Source: JTS-RE37 sp041744575
Lineage (GTDB): Bacteria > Bacteroidota > Bacteroidia > Flavobacteriales > Flavobacteriaceae
Direction of reading: 5' to 3'
Length of the DNA: 64,000 nt
Assembly: GCA_041744575.1 (NCBI GenBank)
Contig: JBGTKP010000045.1
Coordinates: 76,336-140,335 of the forward strand
Below the pieces are notes generated by a model that worked only from the letters and a program-made list of their open reading frames with translations, was not told the origin of the DNA and did no database searches. The position numbers were made by a program, and so were the translations under genes. Each line of letters opens with the position of its first letter. The first letter of the stretch is position 1. This document shows positions 9,574-18,032 of this stretch, in pieces.

Positions 9574-11097
9574 ATGCCTGTAATAGGAAATATCGTTAAG
9601 GGATTTATTGATCTTCGGGAAAAACTTGTGGCTGAGGTCCCTCCGGTGGAAGCCCAGAAAAAGGTGCTTCAAAAGTTATTGGAGAAAGCGAAAGAAACGG
9701 AATTCGGGAAGCATTATAAGTTTGAAGATATCCTGCAAAGTGCCCATCCGGCCATGGCATTTGCGATGGGTGTTCCCTACTTTGATTACAAAAAAATGCA
9801 GACAGAATGGTGGCACAGGATCCATGATGGGATCCCTGAGGTAACCTGGCCCGGCATACCTGATTACTTCGCTTTAAGCTCAGGTACAACTGGCAAATAC
9901 AGCAAGCGTATCCCCGTAACCAGCGAAATGATCACGGCCATCCGTAATGCTGGACTGGAGCAGGTCTATGCGCTAAGCAATTTTAACATGCCCCCGGAAT
10001 TCTTTGAAAAGGGTATTCTCATGTTGGGAAGTTCCACCGCCCTGACTCAGGTAGAAGATCATCAGGAAGGTGAGATCAGCGGGATAAGTGCCGGAAATAT
10101 TCCTTCCTGGTTCAGAGGATACTACAAACCGGGAGAAGCCATCGCGGAAATAAATGATTGGGACGAAAAAGTACAGAAGATTGCCGAGAATGCGGCAGAT
10201 TGGGATATTGGCGCCATCAGTGGCATCCCTTCCTGGATGGAACTGATGCTCCAAAAGGTGATCGAATATCACGGGCTTAAAAACATTCATGAGGTATGGC
10301 CCAATTTGCAGGTGTTTACCACCGGGGGTGTGGCCTTCGGGCCTTACGAAAAAAGTTTTCGGGCGCTTCTGGCCCGCCCCATCATAATTATCGATACCTA
10401 TCTGGCTTCAGAGGGATTTATTGCCTTTCAGAACAGGCCTGAAACGGATGCCATGAAGCTGGTAACGGATGGCGGCATCTATTTTGAATTTGTCCCGTTT
10501 AAACCGGAATATATTAACCAGGATGGTTCGATTCGCTCGGAGGCTCCATCAGTAGACTTATCCGGGGTAGGGGTGGATGAGGAATATATATTGATCATCA
10601 GTACCGTTTCCGGGGCCTGGCGTTATCTGATAGGGGATACGATTACATTTACGGATGTAGCGCGTGCCGAAATAAAAATCACAGGCCGAACCAAGTTCTT
10701 TCTGAATGTGGTGGGGTCCCAGTTGTCTGTAAACAAGATGGATGATGCCATCAAATATCTGGAAGAAACTGTACCGCTTAAAATTTCTGAATATACGCTG
10801 TGTGCCAAAAGGATCGATGGTGAGTTCTTTCACTGTTGGTACCTTGGAACGGAGGCGAAGGTGGATGATGAGGACCTTGCACAAAAGCTGGATACGTTTT
10901 TAAAGACGGCCAACAAGAATTACAGGGTAGCCCGGTCAAAGGCCTTAAAAGGAGTTCGGGTCACCTCCATCCCCGCCGCTGTTTTTTATGAATGGAATGG
11001 GAAACGGAAAAAGAAAGGGGGTCAGGTAAAAATGGAAAGGGTGATGAATGAAGAGAAGTTTGATGAATGGGAGCGATTTGTCCGGGAAAATATCTGA
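9574..11097 (+). CDS. GH3-family (auxin-responsive-promoter-like) adenylate-forming enzyme
   Basis: A 507-residue protein of the GH3 branch of the ANL adenylate-forming superfamily. The ATP-binding loop is clear at residues 101-116 (LSSGTTGKYSKRIPVT); later segments include FTTGGVAFGPYE and the hinge-like region YLIGDTITFTDVARAEIKITGR. GH3 enzymes activate a carboxylic acid with ATP and usually join it to an amino acid; plant members conjugate auxin and jasmonate, whereas bacterial members are largely uncharacterised. It stands alone between the efflux operon and a convergent small protease gene that ends 4 bases away. A lipid or amino-acyl substrate cannot be inferred from sequence. Confidence 0.85.
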   Translation: MPVIGNIVKGFIDLREKLVAEVPPVEAQKKVLQKLLEKAKETEFGKHYKFEDILQSAHPAMAFAMGVPYFDYKKMQTEWWHRIHDGIPEVTWPGIPDYFALSSGTTGKYSKRIPVTSEMITAIRNAGLEQVYALSNFNMPPEFFEKGILMLGSSTALTQVEDHQEGEISGISAGNIPSWFRGYYKPGEAIAEINDWDEKVQKIAENAADWDIGAISGIPSWMELMLQKVIEYHGLKNIHEVWPNLQVFTTGGVAFGPYEKSFRALLARPIIIIDTYLASEGFIAFQNRPETDAMKLVTDGGIYFEFVPFKPEYINQDGSIRSEAPSVDLSGVGVDEEYILIISTVSGAWRYLIGDTITFTDVARAEIKITGRTKFFLNVVGSQLSVNKMDDAIKYLEETVPLKISEYTLCAKRIDGEFFHCWYLGTEAKVDDEDLAQKLDTFLKTANKNYRVARSKALKGVRVTSIPAAVFYEWNGKRKKKGGQVKMERVMNEEKFDEWERFVRENI

Positions 11098-11100
11098 ATG

Positions 11101-11664
11101 TTATGTATCCGCTTTGGCCACCATGTCCATGATCTCCTCAGGAGATAAATAGTACCGCCTGATCCTATCCTTGTATTTTTTTGGAATGTCGGCATGGTCC
11201 AGGATAAATTTTTTTGTGTCCAGGATATAATTCCCCATGCCGCTGGCAACGGCAAAGGTATCTGCCGCACGTTCGGCTTCCCTGATATGGGATCCGTAAA
11301 AAAGGTACTTAAGGCCGAACCAGAGTAGGTCCAGGCTGCTTCTGTCCTTATAATCCATGATATGACCCAGCTCATGTCCGAGCCATCCGATCAGAATTCC
11401 TTCTGAAACATCTTTTGTAAGGAACTGCCGGCCCGAAATCTTAAACCGTTTACTGATGAGGACCACATATTTCCGCTTTTTTCTGGAACCAAATAAGCTG
11501 CGGAGCGTTGGTTGTGCAAGCATGGTTGATTTCCAGACTTTTTCTTTTAATTTAAACACGATCGGCGTCTTCCTCAACTCAGGGTAGAAGGACAAGGCTG
11601 TAGTCGCATGTCTGCAGAGGGATGGTGGTGCCACATGGCAAGAATTTAAAGTAAACGAAGTCAT
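11101..11664 (-). CDS. Small HExxH zinc metalloprotease-like protein
   Basis: About 187 residues from the Met at 11664 (a longer frame to 11694 exists but adds only an unremarkable decapeptide). The zincin motif HELGH is present (residues 97-101 of the shorter form) in the context GWLGHELGHIMDY, followed about 30 residues later by EAERAADTFAV, where the Glu is the expected third ligand. The arrangement resembles minimal M48-like or ImmA-like peptidases. No transmembrane segment is obvious, so it is probably soluble. It is convergent with the GH3 gene, with 3 bases between the two stops. Substrate unknown. Confidence 0.7.
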   Translation of the reverse strand: MTSFTLNSCHVAPPSLCRHATTALSFYPELRKTPIVFKLKEKVWKSTMLAQPTLRSLFGSRKKRKYVVLISKRFKISGRQFLTKDVSEGILIGWLGHELGHIMDYKDRSSLDLLWFGLKYLFYGSHIREAERAADTFAVASGMGNYILDTKKFILDHADIPKKYKDRIRRYYLSPEEIMDMVAKADT

Positions 11665-11902
11665 ACGTGATAAAGGGAGCAAAAGTACGTGCATTTTTCC
11701 GGATATGGCATGTCATTAAAAAAAGGAAGGCGCAGGGCCATTGGTCCCAGATTGACAACTTGCGGGCAGGCCGATTCATGAAGAATTTTCGCGGGCAGGA
11801 TCGTGTGGGTTGTATATGTAGTGAAATGCAGGCTTGTGGATTCCCCGTATATCAAAAATAAAAAGATAATATCCCATTGGGAAAAATGGGATCACATGAA
11901 TA

Positions 11903-12796
11903 TTAAAGGAATTTCTGCAGGTTTTTTTTAAAGTAGTCCGCACTATCCGAGATACTGCGCATGGGGGAGTGTGCAAAATTTCCGCCTTGTTCCAGATAAT
12001 AGAATTCCAGCCCGGAAGTCTTCGGATCCGGGAGGATATCTACGTAATCGATGGAGCCATTTCCCAACTCCGTATAATCCCTGGTCATTTTATCCATGTC
12101 CTTGATATGCCACATGACGTAGCGACCCGGTTGCTCACTGATCAATTCTTTAGGGCTGCGAGGGGCTGAATGCATCACCCAGTACAGGTCCATTTGCAGT
12201 TTGACCAAAGCGGGATCTGTTTCGCGAAGAATAATGTCAAATCCGGTTTCTCCGTTGTGATCCTCAAATTCAAAGTCATGATTGTGATAAGCAAATCCGA
12301 GCCCGGCTGCATTAACCTGCTCTCCGATGGCATTTAATTTTTGAGCCAGCTTTTTAAAATTATCAAGGGTGCGCAGTTCCGGAGCCAGCCAAGGCCATGT
12401 GATATAGCGCATCTTTACCGTTTGGGCCCCTTTGATGCATTGGTCGACAAATCGCCTAAGATCGTCTTCCGATCTGGTGAGATAAGGAGAAAACTCATAG
12501 TGGCCGCTGGAGGCGGTAAGCTGCAGATCGTCAAGGATGTTTTTGAATTCCGGGGAAGGAAACCCGTAATACGTGTCTTTTTCGCCGTCAAAACCGAAGG
12601 TTTCAAAATCTTCATATCCCATGGCCCTGGCAGCTTTCAGGCTTGCAATGGGGTCGTTGGCCATATCCTGCCGGATGGTAAAGAGCTGTAATCCCATTTT
12701 AAACGTACTTTTGACCGGCTTGGAGTATATAGGGGCAGGCAACAGGACGGTTGTAGCTGCTAATCCAGTGGTTTCAATAAAGGTCCTTCGTTTCAT
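11903..12796 (-). CDS. Secreted sugar phosphate isomerase/epimerase-like protein (TIM barrel)
   Basis: A 297-residue TIM-barrel protein of the same superfamily as the epimerase at the left end but with an export signal: a basic start (MKRRTF) and hydrophobic segment up to about residue 25, Tat-like in appearance but without a clear twin-Arg consensus. Segments such as FAYHNHDFEFED, LQMDLYWV and MWHIKDMD supply the metal-ligand histidines and acids. Many Bacteroidota and Planctomycetes encode such exported members, probably acting on sugars or inositols in the periplasm. The gene is monocistronic; 12797-13083 upstream holds its promoter and that of the divergent next gene. Confidence 0.82.
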   Translation of the reverse strand: MKRRTFIETTGLAATTVLLPAPIYSKPVKSTFKMGLQLFTIRQDMANDPIASLKAARAMGYEDFETFGFDGEKDTYYGFPSPEFKNILDDLQLTASSGHYEFSPYLTRSEDDLRRFVDQCIKGAQTVKMRYITWPWLAPELRTLDNFKKLAQKLNAIGEQVNAAGLGFAYHNHDFEFEDHNGETGFDIILRETDPALVKLQMDLYWVMHSAPRSPKELISEQPGRYVMWHIKDMDKMTRDYTELGNGSIDYVDILPDPKTSGLEFYYLEQGGNFAHSPMRSISDSADYFKKNLQKFL

Positions 12797-13083
12797 AGAT
12801 AAAAAGTAAAGCCTAAAGATACATATTTATTCAAGTGATGGGATGGATTTAAGCAGATGCAAAGGGGTGGTGATGCGGTCCGGAGCGGCGATGTATAAAG
12901 TGGCCATTGAGGTTTTGTCTTGTTTTATTGGCAAGCAAAGCCGGTGCTGACCTGTTTTGCCAAAGGAAAATACAGAGGGTATTCCATAATAAAGTATTTA
13001 GTTTATATCTTTCAAATTCTCAAAACAAGAATGTGAAAAGCCACATGGTCCGGGTGATTGACCATGTCATAATCAAGCAAAGG

Positions 13084-13629
13084 ATGAGCGCAGGGAAATC
13101 GATTTTTGCCATAGAGGGAGAATGGTCCAACAGCCTGAAATCCGGGCTGACCATCAAATCTTCGATTCATTTTTTAAATGAAGTTTACGGCATCCCCTAT
13201 ATTTTCAGGAAGACGAACAATCCTGAATCATTGATTACCTATCTGAGACAATGTTCCAGATATGGTTCTTACGGAATTTTAATGTTGTCCTTTCATGGAA
13301 GCAGCAAAGGTCTTACGATTGCAAAGGGACAAACCATTAGTCTGGAGAAGCTGGGTGAAAATTGTGCCGGATTGTTTAGTGATAAAATAATTCACTTTAG
13401 TTCCTGTTCCATAGCCCGTTCCGTGGGAGATCTGGAAAGATTTAAAGAGATCACCTGTGCACGAAAAGTCATGGGTTACCGCAAAGATGTAGACTTTCTG
13501 GAAAGCACCCTTTTTGACATCGCCTTACTGCATAATTTGCACCACTACGAAAGGCTGGGTTATGTACCCAAGAATTTGGAGAAAAAGTACAGGAGTTTAT
13601 ATAACAAGCTGGACTTCGTGATGGTGTAA
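13084..13629 (+). CDS. Small caspase-like protein (DUF6642-like)
   Basis: I start this 181-residue protein at 13084 because the conserved region begins there (KSIFAIEGEW); longer in-frame starts exist at 13045 and 12907. The core looks like a compact caspase/CHAT-like hydrolase: a strand ending in His71-Gly (LMLSFHGSSKG) and a second strand ending in Cys108 (IIHFSSCSIA) give the expected His/Cys dyad. I recall this pattern as DUF6642, without having been able to search. It is the first plus-strand gene of the accessory island. It could be a minimal protease effector or regulator; a degraded, non-catalytic member is the alternative. Confidence 0.6.
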   Translation: MSAGKSIFAIEGEWSNSLKSGLTIKSSIHFLNEVYGIPYIFRKTNNPESLITYLRQCSRYGSYGILMLSFHGSSKGLTIAKGQTISLEKLGENCAGLFSDKIIHFSSCSIARSVGDLERFKEITCARKVMGYRKDVDFLESTLFDIALLHNLHHYERLGYVPKNLEKKYRSLYNKLDFVMV

Positions 13630-14052
13630 GTTGCCTCGGTTCAGGAGATCTTTCCGATACCTTCAAAGAGATATTGCTTGTATCAAATTTATTTTTATGA
13701 GGATTTAACTTCCGGATCAGGATCAGACCCTTCCTATGGATTGCAGCACGCCCTCATGAGTTCAACGTCCTATCGGATTAGGATAAAATATCCTACAAAC
13801 GCGTGATGGTCCGACTTGCCGTTGGAGGACCCGGAATAAAGATCCTATAAAATTTCATTCACAAAACGAGCCGTAACAGCACCCCGGTTTTTACAAAGGA
13901 TTCTTCAGAAGGAATACGGCTTAAGAAGTAAGTGAAATAACATAAATCTTGAATAAAGAATACGCTTGTATCCTTCTAATCCTTATCTTTAATACACTTA
14001 ATTTTTCCGTCAAAAGTTCCCTCCGGATTTATTACAACTTATTTTACTACAT
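13630..14052 (+). other. Intergenic region upstream of the patatin gene
   Basis: These 423 bases separate the caspase-like gene from the patatin gene. An 84-codon frame starts at 13949 but overlaps the patatin coding sequence in another frame and encodes nothing recognisable, so it is rejected. The segment presumably carries the promoter for the patatin-SLOG-TIR run. I see no clear promoter, terminator or repeat in it. Confidence 0.4.
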
Positions 14053-15219
14053 ATGTCAGTCTGGGGACCACTACAAAAGAGATACGAAACCAATGAGGTG
14101 TCGGTCAAACGGAAAATCCTTGCCCTTGACGGGGGTGGGATCAGGGGTGTCCTTACCCTGGAGATTCTGGCGGAATTGGAACAACAACTCAGGTCAAAAT
14201 TGAGCCGGGACGAATCTTTTCGACTCAGTGATTATTTTGATTACATCGGGGGTACCAGTACCGGAGCCATTATCGCTGCAGGATTGTCTATAGGCATGTC
14301 CGTGGAAAAACTCCTTAGTTTTTACGAATCCAAGGGAGAAGCCATGTTTGACAAGGCCTTCCTTTTAAAGCGAGTCAAGTATTTTTACAACGATGGCCCC
14401 CTGTTGAAGGAATTAAAAGCAACATTCGGATCGGGGGATATTGATCTCAAAGGCGGTCTTTTCAAGACATTACTGATGGTAGTGACCATGAACAGGAGTA
14501 CGGATTCTCCCTGGCCTATAAGCAACAATCCAAATGCCAGATACAATGATGCTTCACGACCGGACTGCAATCTGAGGATTCCACTGTACCAACTGGTACG
14601 TGCCAGTACGGCCGCCCCTGCTTATTTTCGCCCCGAAACCCTGCAATGGGATCCCCACAATCCTGAAAAAACTTTTGTGTTTGTCGATGGCGGTGTTACC
14701 CCATACAATAATCCGGCATTTTTATTATACCGAATGGCGACACAGCCGGCTTATGGTCTCAATTGGCCAACCGGGGAAAATAAATTGATGATTGTCTCCG
14801 TCGGTACCGGTTCGGCGCCCACCGAAGGCGTTTACAGCAACCTTATTGATACGCTTAAGGAACTTCCGGGCAACCTGATGTATGCCATGCAGGTTGATCA
14901 GGATATCAATTGCAGGAGTGTTGGAAGATGTATGTTTGGGGCTCCTGTTGACAGGGAATTAAAGGATATGATCCCCCTGGACGCCAATGGGAACATGATC
15001 AGTATGGAAACGGACACGAACCGCCATTTTCGTTATGTGCGCTATAATGCAGATTTAAGTGCCAATGGGCTGAAAGAGATGGGATTGGGGCATATTGATT
15101 CCGATGAAATAAGGGAGATGGACTCCGTAAAGAACATAAAACAACTACGTGAAATCGGCAGGGTATGTGGAAAGAACCAGGTAGATATTGAACAACATTT
15201 AGCCGGGTTCCTGGCCTGA
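14053..15219 (+). CDS. Patatin-like phospholipase
   Basis: A 388-residue patatin with all catalytic elements: the oxyanion loop DGGGIRG (residues 26-32), the nucleophile elbow GTSTG (Ser69) and the DGG motif with Asp212. Patatins hydrolyse acyl esters of membrane lipids, and related enzymes (for example CapV in CBASS) kill infected cells by destroying the membrane. Here there is no cyclic-nucleotide synthase nearby; instead a SLOG-like gene follows after 21 bases, and then a TIR gene. No signal peptide or transmembrane helix is seen, so the enzyme is cytosolic. It is probably regulated by its neighbours; the C-terminal ~150 residues have no recognisable domain. Confidence 0.92.
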   Translation: MSVWGPLQKRYETNEVSVKRKILALDGGGIRGVLTLEILAELEQQLRSKLSRDESFRLSDYFDYIGGTSTGAIIAAGLSIGMSVEKLLSFYESKGEAMFDKAFLLKRVKYFYNDGPLLKELKATFGSGDIDLKGGLFKTLLMVVTMNRSTDSPWPISNNPNARYNDASRPDCNLRIPLYQLVRASTAAPAYFRPETLQWDPHNPEKTFVFVDGGVTPYNNPAFLLYRMATQPAYGLNWPTGENKLMIVSVGTGSAPTEGVYSNLIDTLKELPGNLMYAMQVDQDINCRSVGRCMFGAPVDRELKDMIPLDANGNMISMETDTNRHFRYVRYNADLSANGLKEMGLGHIDSDEIREMDSVKNIKQLREIGRVCGKNQVDIEQHLAGFLA

Positions 15220-15240
15220 GCGCTTACAATTTTAACCTTT

Positions 15241-15789
15241 ATGGACCACTATATACTGTTTGCCGGGCATATGATCGACAGGCCCGGCAGAATGAAAAAA
15301 AGGTTCCCCCCGGAATTGGAAGAAAGCGTAAGCATAGCGATAAAAAAGCAACTCAGAGAGATACAATCTCATTTGGATACAAACCTTTACGGGATTGCAG
15401 GTGGGGCTTGTGGGGGTGACATACTATTTCACGAAATATGCAGGGAAATAAATATGAAGACAACCATGTGTCTCGCGCTCCCGCCCGAGCAGTTTAAGGA
15501 AACCTCGGTATCTCCTGCAGGCCACACATGGGTGAATCGTTTTGATGCATTGATGGCCAACATTTCTGTAGAAGTGATGCACGAAATGGACATTGATTCC
15601 GGGTCTATTTGGGAAGGTGCCAATCACTGGATGCTGAATATGGCTCTGCAAAACGGGGGTGAAAACATGACCCTCCTTGCACTTTGGGACGGAGAAGCAG
15701 GTGACGGAGCCGGAGGTACAGGACATCTCGTTCTGAGTGCACAGCAAGAAAATGCGACCGTCATCATAATTAATATCAAAGAATTATAA
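15241..15789 (+). CDS. SLOG-like (YpsA/DprA-like Rossmann) putative sensor protein
   Basis: A 182-residue protein with the pattern of the SLOG superfamily: strand 1 ILFAGHMIDRPGR, a helix, then the glycine-rich turn GIAGGACGGDILFHEIC (residues about 50-66), a third strand with MCLALPPEQF, and later LLALWDGE. SLOG domains bind nucleotide-derived ligands and are found next to or fused to defence effectors. Its position, 21 bases after the patatin and 93 before a TIR protein, suggests that it senses or produces a signal for these effectors. The enzymatic alternative (nucleotide phosphoribohydrolase like LOG) cannot be excluded. No membrane segment is visible. Confidence 0.6.
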   Translation: MDHYILFAGHMIDRPGRMKKRFPPELEESVSIAIKKQLREIQSHLDTNLYGIAGGACGGDILFHEICREINMKTTMCLALPPEQFKETSVSPAGHTWVNRFDALMANISVEVMHEMDIDSGSIWEGANHWMLNMALQNGGENMTLLALWDGEAGDGAGGTGHLVLSAQQENATVIIINIKEL

Positions 15790-15882
15790 CGGGGTCTTTT
15801 TCCGGGATACATTACGATGATATATTGATTTACCTGGGCTGTTCGGGTAAAATGGCATAATAAAATATATGGATACAGAGAT

Positions 15883-17073
15883 ATGATACCTTCAGAATGG
15901 CTTAGGTACGCCCCAAAGCCCAATCCGCTGGAGGACGGGCAAACTTGGCATGTTTTTCTTTCCTACCGGTCCATCAATCGGGGATGGGTGCTCAATTTAT
16001 ACGACGTACTGACTGAGTTGGGGTTTAGGGTATTTTTGGACCAATATGTTTTGAAAACAGGAGATTCACTTGTCCGGTCTCTCGAGGAGGCTTTGGAGAA
16101 AAGTCAGGCAGGTATTTTAGTTTGGTCAAATGCCGCGCAGGACTCGGAGTGGGTCCGAAATGAGTATGATACGATGATGTCCAAAGCCACCAGTAACAAG
16201 AAATTCTATTTTATACCCTTAAAGATGGATAAGGCCTCCCTGCCTGCCTTTGCAAAATCAAAGATCTACATAGATTTTGTAAACTATCCTGACGGACCCA
16301 ATGGCGGGGATTTAATACGCCTTTTACATGGGGTGGTAGGCCAACCCCTGAGTGCTGAAGCCGTTCGTTTTGCGTTTGAACAGGATGAGGCGGCCGGAGT
16401 CGCGGGGGCCAGAATAAATGCCGCTATAAAGAATAACAGGCCACAGAAGTTACTGCAATTATATAAGGATCGCGGTCTGCCATGGAAATCGTCCTCCTCT
16501 CTGGCCTGTAAGACAGCAGAAGGGCTGATAAAACTTGGGTGCAAAGATGAAGCCATCTCCATATTGGCCGAGGTTGAGAGGGATTTTCCGAAATCAATAA
16601 GGCCACGGCAATTAAGAGCCCTGGCTCTGGCAAGGCGGGCAAATGACGAAGATCTTAACGAAGCGCAGGATATTTTAGGAGAGTTATATGCCCTGAACCA
16701 TTTGGATCCTGAGACCCTTGGAATCTATGGCAGGACCTGGATGGACCGTTATCTGATTTCCGGTGACGCGAATGACCTGAGGCAATCCAGGAATTGCTAT
16801 GCCGAAGCTTTCGAGAAGTCCCCGGATGATTATTATACAGGAATCAACGCAGCATCAAAGAGTATTTTACTCGGGGATCTTATTAAGGGAAAGGACTTTG
16901 CAATTCGGGTAGAAAAATTGATAGGCACCAAACCCATTACCGGGGATTACTGGCAGACAGCAACCATTGGGGAAGTCCTGTTAATCCAGGAAAAGTATAA
17001 GGAAGCCGCGGCGATCTACCTGCAGGCGATAGATATCGCTCCAACGGAGAAAGACTCACATAAATCAACATGA
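15883..17073 (+). CDS. TIR domain protein with C-terminal TRAFs-binding (DUF4071-like, TPR) region, prematurely stopped
   Basis: A 396-residue protein. Residues 21-150 form a TIR domain (WHVFLSYRS, box 2-like LDQYVLKTGDS, and the NADase-type SEWVRNE with Glu94). From about 190 a helical repeat region begins that resembles the TRAFs-binding/DUF4071 region of MAP3K5-like proteins (EAISILAEVE, LGIYGRTWMDRY, YTGINAAS). The reading frame is cut by TGA at 17071-17073, yet the same frame continues for 27 more sense codons (RQAKLLLEKLEPG ... EEILKTFQV) to TAG at 17155-17157, exactly the usual end of this domain. A CGA-to-TGA change, a sequencing error or read-through would explain it. Likely an NAD+-consuming signalling or killing protein. 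Confidence 0.85.
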   Translation: MIPSEWLRYAPKPNPLEDGQTWHVFLSYRSINRGWVLNLYDVLTELGFRVFLDQYVLKTGDSLVRSLEEALEKSQAGILVWSNAAQDSEWVRNEYDTMMSKATSNKKFYFIPLKMDKASLPAFAKSKIYIDFVNYPDGPNGGDLIRLLHGVVGQPLSAEAVRFAFEQDEAAGVAGARINAAIKNNRPQKLLQLYKDRGLPWKSSSSLACKTAEGLIKLGCKDEAISILAEVERDFPKSIRPRQLRALALARRANDEDLNEAQDILGELYALNHLDPETLGIYGRTWMDRYLISGDANDLRQSRNCYAEAFEKSPDDYYTGINAASKSILLGDLIKGKDFAIRVEKLIGTKPITGDYWQTATIGEVLLIQEKYKEAAAIYLQAIDIAPTEKDSHKST

Positions 17074-17267
17074 AGGCAGGCAAAGTTATTATTGGAGAAG
17101 CTGGAACCCGGGGCTGCAATTCAGGAGGAAATATTAAAGACATTTCAGGTGACATAGCTCCATAATTTTGAATAATTCAGTAGCACCTTGCTGTTATGTG
17201 GGCCAGGCCCGCTCACTGGTTCTGAATACATGAATCATTCATAAATATCAATTCTAAACTTAAACTT

Positions 17268-18002
17268 ATGGGACTTCCTTCTCAATTTAACGACATTATT
17301 AAAAAGCAATTAAATGTATTTGCGGCCTGGATGCCAATTGTAAATAAATACCAATTAGGCGATTACGGGATCATCGCCGATGGTGTCTTCTCCAAACTGG
17401 GTAACATCACAGATGATTTTGAGATTTCATTCAAGGAAGGATCCGGAGAACCGGCCAGTATAGATTTTACTTCTGAGGGAGCAACGGTTACCAAACTGGC
17501 GGGTGGAACTGCGGTTACAGTGATCCCGGCAGGGGAGGTAAATGCCAAGGTTGAAATTGGTTTCTCGAAAGAGAAATCATTTCTGATTCAGTCTCCGAAA
17601 ATCACAGTGAAAACAATGGAAAATGTCAACCGGGTGTCCAATGATCTAAAGGCTACCGGTAAATGGGATGGTAAATGGAAGGTTGTGCACCAGGTTTACC
17701 GCGCGATAGATCCGGTGATCGTGTCTACAATTGAAGCCGGGACAAAATTAAATTTTAACGGGGATGCCTCCGCCCTGAGTCAGATGAAACTCGGCAGCCT
17801 TGGTGTTCATCTGGAAACCAATAAGGCATTGGGTCTGAAAATTAACGGTAAAGAGGGGGTTATAGGGCTGGCTTTATTTAAACTTAAGTCGAAATTATTC
17901 GGTGGGATGACAGTCAAGGTGCTGGATAATTCTCCTGATGCGGACGATTTTAATGAACCGGTCTTCCTGAAACCTGCAGATGTCACAAAGGACGACTTAT
18001 AA
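17268..18002 (+). CDS. Candidate divergent gasdermin-like pore-forming protein
   Basis: A 244-residue protein of no family I can name with certainty. It has no signal peptide, no transmembrane helix and no Cys. It is rich in beta strands with the order N-terminal helix (residues 4-20), two strands around VFSKLGNI, a pair VKIGFS-like / SFLIQSP-like near residues 95-112, an amphipathic helix, then WKVVHQVYRAID ... VSTIEAGTKLNFNGD and LGVHLETNKALGLKING ... LALFKLKSK. This layout matches my memory of bacterial gasdermins (K-F-F strand, helix, 'YVITEVL...' strand and C-terminal 'PLxFxFKAxxL' strand). The CHAT protease starts 30 bases downstream, as in known gasdermin-protease pairs. Alternative: an unrelated island-specific beta protein. 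Confidence 0.42.
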   Translation: MGLPSQFNDIIKKQLNVFAAWMPIVNKYQLGDYGIIADGVFSKLGNITDDFEISFKEGSGEPASIDFTSEGATVTKLAGGTAVTVIPAGEVNAKVEIGFSKEKSFLIQSPKITVKTMENVNRVSNDLKATGKWDGKWKVVHQVYRAIDPVIVSTIEAGTKLNFNGDASALSQMKLGSLGVHLETNKALGLKINGKEGVIGLALFKLKSKLFGGMTVKVLDNSPDADDFNEPVFLKPADVTKDDL

Positions 18003-18032
18003 CCTTTTACCTGTATTCTAATTTAATTACGA

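Noticed and set aside
13949..14203. 84-codon plus frame overlapping the patatin start
   Set aside because: Different frame from the patatin catalytic motifs, which begin within 75 bases of 14053; no product recognised.
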